Below are positions 31,646-36,308 of a stretch of DNA of 36,308 bases, piece after piece. Both the position numbers and the translations under genes were made by a program. Source of the DNA: Rhizophagus sp. LPA8_4_AMF. Its lineage: Eukaryota > Glomeromycota > Glomeromycetes > Glomerales > Glomeraceae. Every line of letters begins with the position of its first letter. Position 1 is the first letter of the stretch. The DNA is taken from the NCBI GenBank assembly GCA_021464525.1, contig JADRCO010000357.1:1-36308 (forward strand). Reading direction: 5' to 3'. The notes beneath the pieces were generated by a model. That model was not told where the DNA came from. It saw nothing but the letters and a program-made list of their open reading frames with translations, and searched no databases.

Positions 31646-33520
31646 ATCTTCTACTGTGAGTCTACATTTGCCTACATATTCACTATGTGCTTATTGATAT
31701 ATAAAAGATGAAAGGTCACTTCTGCAGTATTTCCATAGGCAACCCACCTCCCACTCATCTGCTTTTATATTGTAATATCATTTCTATGCACATTCAGTTA
31801 CTACTCGACTACATTATATTAACTATTTACTTGCCTACTCATTCTTTACTACACATACTTGTACATAATCTCACATGTATAAGCATGTGCATGTAATCAT
31901 GATTACACATACTTGACTACATATACGTGCCTACTTACTTGACTACACATGCATGACGACTACATATACCTGACTACATAAATATGTCTACTTGATTATA
32001 TATGCATAATTTCACTATTGTCTACATTGGTACGTGTATATTGTTATAAAAAAATGAAAACATTTGCTGCATGTTACTACAGCAACATGTCTGCCCGCCT
32101 TGAATTGCTTTCATTCTATAATAATGTTCCATGCACTCTTCATACATTGATATGTTCTGGTCTTCATTTAACTTGCCACTTTGGTTATAACTGTATTATG
32201 TGTTATTAGCCTACTGCTACTCATTTTGAAATATGTGCTTATACATATAAGCTATACATGCTAAACATAATATGCCTTGCCATTGGTTAGTTAAGAGGGG
32301 TCATTTATTTCTCAGAATGTATCATTCCTAAAATTTCTTTTCCTTGGGAGTATCATCATTTCTCACCACCTCCAGTAGACCACATGAATAAATAGCAAAT
32401 TGACTAATCATAAGATGGTTCACATTCTATAAGTTTTCTGAATTTTAGACTGTAACTTCTATGTATAGTTTTTCCAGTTCTATTATACCTAGAAATCTAC
32501 AATTGCTATCATTAGATTCATCATAGTGAGATGATTCTAATGAGTTGTATTTCATCTTTCTATGGTTATTGGATGTCTAAAAATTTTACTTAGAAAGTTA
32601 GCAGGCAAATTTTCCTGCTACAATATTTGTGATACAAATTGATTTGCTCATTACATGAAATTTAAGTTCATCAAATTTTGTTACCAAACAAGAGTTCATT
32701 TTCATAGGGGGAGCCTAGCATGCTTCTAGAAGATTTTTTTTAAGTAAAAGTTATTGTAAAAAAATTGCTTATTATTTATTTGCATAACTAAAAAATTCTT
32801 TTGATGTTTATAATACACTCCATATAAATAATTTGAATAGTATAATAGAAAAATTTATAATTTGGTTGGTTATCAGCATTCTGATGGCCAATTCATTTGG
32901 CTAATCCTATTCCAGTTAATTAAATTTTGATGTTTTTATAAGTAATAAGTAAAGTAGTGAGTACTGTACATTGATGAGAGTTCAGACGTACTCCTTTATA
33001 TTTTGATAGTATATATTTACAAAATTCAAAAAATTAGACTAGCTCATACGAAATCTTAAAATATTTTTGTACAACTTTAAATTTCATACAAACTTTGAAT
33101 TTTCATACACATATGGACTGACCTACTGAACAAATCAAAATTAAGTTAATGGGATTTATATAATTTATTTCAAACTTAGAGTATAGTAAAGCAGTAGTTA
33201 AAAATAATTACTACCCAAGGGGAATAGTAAAAAATAACTTTAAATGATAGAATAAGGGCAAATCATCTCTTCGGTCAAAAATAATAAAAAAAATGCTATA
33301 ACTGATTATTTTTTATTGCCAAATAAATATTTTTGCAAATATCACATAATTATTAATATAATATGGCATATTATTCATTCTTGCAAATTCAATCACATGA
33401 AGTTACTATGTAAAATTATTAATACAGTAAACCAAGATTTATTTTTAAAGTCTGTCTGAATACAGAAAAATAAAAATTTTTTGAATATCCATACTAATTT
33501 ATATTACTGTACTGTACTAA
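31646..33520. other. Intergenic sequence with simple repeats
   Basis: About 31790-32010 is rich in degenerate TTGACTACATATAC units (CTACT, TTGACTACA, GACTACATA). The rest is AT-rich without supported genes; frames at 31708 and 32018 follow the simple repeats. Confidence 0.5.
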
Positions 33521-33522
33521 TT

Positions 33523-33612
33523 ACTGTGTAATAAACCATGTGATTGATGATCTACAATCACGTTAAATTTCTTAGATTTTACTACGCCATTCATTAAGCC
33601 AGTTAATGAAAT
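33523..33612. repeat. Inverted repeat flanking the MULE remnant, left arm
   Basis: This arm pairs with 34089-34173. Shared words include CATGTGATTGATGATCTA, AATCACxTTAAA and TTTACTxCGCCATTC. MULEs often have long terminal inverted repeats, but here the arm also carries coding sequence. Confidence 0.7.
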
Positions 33613-34022
33613 TTCTTGGGGACATGACTCAGCAACCATCATTTCTGAAACAGTTTATTGCTGTTACTCTATAAGTTGACAAGCAATTGGATGTTCTGAT
33701 ATGTTTTCTGAAAAGTTATGTTTATGATTTGCATTACGAATTTCCAAGTGCTATAAATCATTATGTCTAGCAGCATACAATTCAAAAGGACAGTCAATTA
33801 AGCTTGTGTCTTTATACAGTATCTTTGGCATGTTTCTTTAGTAGGACTCAGAGAGTTATTGTAAGTACTACCTTGATCGCAATGTAAGATCATATTTTTC
33901 AATTCACCATATTGATCCTTACGAGTTCTTTATTAATACGTTGCCTTGAGGTTTGCAAATGTTTGAACATTTTTAAAAAGTTCATCAGCACTTCTATATT
34001 CAGCAGGATGTAGTTTAAGTGT
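33530..34022 (-). pseudogene. FAR1/MULE transposase N-terminal region, pseudogene
   Basis: One minus-strand frame reads TLKLHPAEYRSADELFKNVQ, two stops, RTRKDQYGELKNMILHCDQG, and, after one frame change, SLIDCPFELYAARHNDL, stop, HLEIRNANHKHNFSENISEH. The CDxG...CPF.L...W.LE.RN..HNH order is that of the FAR1/WRKY-GCM1 zinc-binding domain at the N-terminus of fungal MULE transposases, with the second His pair kept (HKHN). At least five stops and one frameshift show it is dead. The catalytic DDE part was not found on either side. An 85-bp piece of its 3' end is duplicated in inverted orientation at 34089-34173. Confidence 0.7.
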
Positions 34023-34088
34023 CTTTCAAGAAATAATGTTGAGAAGATTAAAAGGATATTTATATAATACTAGTTCAAATAGCTTGAA

Positions 34089-34173
34089 TGAAATTAGCTT
34101 AACGAATGGCGCAGTAAAATTTAACTAAGTTTAATGTGATTTTAGATCATCAATCACATGATTTATTACAGTA
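34089..34173. repeat. Inverted repeat flanking the MULE remnant, right arm
   Basis: Reverse complement of 33523-33612 with roughly one change in ten bases by eye. No target duplication was recognised outside either arm. Confidence 0.7.
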
Positions 34174-34815
34174 CGAATAACAGCTGCCTTAATTTTTTAA
34201 TGTTTTTTTTTAAATAGTTTTTTTCAGTTTTTTTTTCAGTTTAAACTGAAAAATAAAATTTTATAATCTAATTAAAGATTATTTTTTTTTATATTTAATG
34301 ATTTTCAAATTTAGTGGTTAATTAGTTTAGCTGCAATGGAATTAATTACTAATGAGTTTAAATTAACATGATGAAATTACTAGTATATATTTAAGAAAAT
34401 TAATTATTACATTAAAGATTTTACTTAGTAAGTATCCTATGTCACTTGGTTTAAAAATTGCCATTTAATATTCTGATTAATGAACTTTTAGGCCTTTTTT
34501 GATTATATATCCATATACATTGAATTTCACATTCATAAATATTCCCTTTAAACTTTTTAAGTTTCTAAAATAAATTTATTATTAATATTTATCTAGATGA
34601 ACAATACCCAGGATTTCTTCCATATTGATGTTTTATATGATGAAATGATAATGAATACAGTGATATCAACAATGAATCTGAAATAAAAATGTTCAGGAAG
34701 CTTTAGATATACTAAGTAAATCATAGTATCATATTCATGAAATTGTTCTGAAAAGAATGCAAAGTATGACAAAGGAAAATGCTTTTGAGGTACATAATAA
34801 TATAATTGTATTTAA
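34174..34815. other. AT-rich intergenic sequence
   Basis: Contains a palindromic stretch near 34216-34250 (TTTTCAGTTTAAACTGAAAA). No gene was seen. Confidence 0.5.
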
Positions 34816-34925
34816 AATTAGGATCAGTGCATGGTATTATTATTTCATTAAAGTTAGGGCTAGTGTGTAATGCTGTTATTGGGTTAGTGTGTGGTGTTAT
34901 TAATTGCATTAAGGTTAGGATTAGA
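34816..34925. repeat. Degenerate tandem repeat (TTAG-GTGTG-GTTATT units)
   Basis: Words TTAGGGCTAGTGTGTAATG, GGGTTAGTGTGTGGTG and CATTAAGGTTAGGATTAG alternate in two to three overlapping units. A minus-strand frame across it is periodic for the same reason. Confidence 0.55.
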
Positions 34926-36051
34926 ATATTTGGTTTATGGTAAAAGTATAAAAATTGGCAAAATTAATAAAATTTATAAAGATTTTTATATTTACACATT
35001 AAACTTACATAATCGTGAAATCATGTGACAGGTAGGATCCCTTCGTATCTAAAATTTTCTATATTTAGTGAGTATAATTATTATATTATCTAAATATTGT
35101 TCTTTTTTATTATTAATAATTATTAATACTAATAAAAATAAATTCATATATAATGTTGCTGTTATATCTCTTTCATATATCAATATATTATGCATCAATT
35201 TTCTATAAATATAATAATGTGTAATACTGTCAATGCTGAAATACATACAGGAAATATTTGAAGGTGAAGCACTGAACAATGTAAAAAAGGATACATAATG
35301 AATGACAAAATATTAGAATTATTTATTTTACTGTATAATGAATTTTCTTTTTTGACTATTGTTTTATTAATAAATGTTTGTTGTCATGTTGATCAAAAAA
35401 CAAAAATTAATGATCAATGAAATTAGATCTCACTACAAAAATCTATAATTTGATGGCTAAATTTAACGTAACATGAAAGTATTACAGGAAATTCTAAATT
35501 GCAATTTTGGCCTGTAGACATTTGCACTACTGTACTGTACTGAACTGAACTGAACTGAATTGTACTGTTCTAATACTATACTAGTACTATAATACTTATG
35601 GAAAAAAATTGCTAAAGATCATACCCATATTTTGATAATAACAAGGTAACCTTGGCCGATCAACTTTATAGGTAAAAACTAGAATATGCAGTATGCGGGG
35701 AATTTTGTCCCCCAAGTACATGTTTTATATTGCATGTATATTTAAATAAAAATTTATTTTGGGTAATCATGGATTAATTGCGCAATACTGAGTAATCAAA
35801 AATCCAAATATTCACAATTATCTGAATTCCAAAATAATTCTGCAATTAATTTTAAAAAATATTATTTTTTAAATTTTGTTAACTGTTCAGTTAATATAAC
35901 AAATAATTTTTAATTAGTAGTTACTGTATATTAATAAATTGAAAATTTCTTAGTTGACACGGTATCATGTGATATTAATTTTTATAAATTGTGTTACGCT
36001 GATTTATTTATTTTCAAACGCAATTTTTTTCATTTCATTTTGGCAGAAATT
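34926..36051. other. AT-rich intergenic sequence
   Basis: Holds a short ACTGA/ACTGT microsatellite at 35526-35570; otherwise no supported feature. Confidence 0.5.
35526..35570. repeat. Pentanucleotide microsatellite (ACTGA/ACTGT)n
   Basis: Runs as ACTGT, ACTGT, ACTGA, ACTGA, ACTGA, ACTGA with imperfect edges. Confidence 0.75.
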
Positions 36052-36308
36052 TGATCATTTTTTGCTATATTATGTTTTCCATCATCATTTTTGACTACAT
36101 TACGCTTTCCATCATCATTTTTCACTACATTACATTTTCCATTATTATTTTTCGCTATATTATATTTTCAAACATCATTTATGACTATATTACGCTTTCC
36201 ATCATTATTTTACACTATATTACGTTTTCCATCACCATTTTTGACTACATTATATTTTCCATTATCATTTTTCACTATATTACATTTTCCATCATCATTT
36301 TTGACTAC
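36052..36308. repeat. 30-bp minisatellite running off the window edge
   Basis: Eight consecutive units of exactly 30 bp start at 36061, 36091, 36121 and so on, core TTTGACTACATTACGCTTTC, then CATCATCAT; a ninth is cut by the window end. 30 bp is ten codons, so any frame repeats as a decapeptide. The plus strand is open throughout (F-L-T-T-L-R-F-P-S-S type); the minus strand reads NDDGKxNVVK with in-frame stops in two units. Confidence 0.9.

Noticed and set aside
31420..31659. Overlapping 66- and 60-codon frames on opposite strands
   Set aside because: Both are explained by the partly palindromic 48-bp tandem repeat.
1..36308. CRISPR arrays, operons or ribosome binding sites
   Set aside because: Spliced eukaryotic genes dominate; the tandem repeats have no unique spacers.

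Overview
The window looks like nuclear DNA of an arbuscular mycorrhizal fungus (Glomeromycotina, close to Rhizophagus). The grounds are extreme AT richness, short fungal introns of about 60-100 bp, and families expanded in those genomes: TKL-like kinases fused to Sel1 repeats, kinases with an N-terminal zinc-binding knob, fungal P450s, F-box-like proteins and FAR1/MULE transposon remnants. The taxon is inferred from family content, not from a marker gene.

Layout. 1513-6337 (-) is an intact kinase-Sel1 gene (4 exons, 1531 aa by my splice model) with about 30 Sel1 units built from an exact 324-bp three-unit block. 9965-11845 (-) is a P450 gene whose splice sites all survive but which carries at least five single-base frameshifts. 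11984-15900 is a repeat zone: a fold-back element, a possible hAT scrap, a decayed F-box-like gene, a TA-flanked TIR element and a truncated hAT-like element. 16409-18503 (-) is a second intact kinase-Sel1 gene (5 exons, 594 aa), a paralogue of the first. 20575-22062 (+) is a broken kinase of a different subfamily. 24081-26731 (+) is an unusual field of mini-exons separated by introns whose branch-point-like sequence sits in the loop of a co-varying hairpin. 28661-29620 (+) is an intact intronless gene joining a 76-residue ubiquitin-like domain ending in Gly-Gly to a PARP-like ADP-ribosyltransferase-like domain. 30538-31262 is a complete non-autonomous hAT-like element with 8-bp target duplications and another small element nested inside. 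33530-34022 (-) is a FAR1/MULE transposase remnant, and a 30-bp minisatellite runs off the right edge.

Only three genes look intact (two kinase-Sel1 genes and the ubiquitin-ART gene). They fit signalling roles: phosphorylation coupled to a Sel1 scaffold, and ADP-ribosylation linked to a ubiquitin-like module. The broken kinase and the ubiquitin-ART gene share a palindromic motif (TCGGA-N10-TCCGA) about 175-185 bp upstream of their start codons. The rest is repeat-driven accessory sequence. I saw no rRNA, tRNA or CRISPR.
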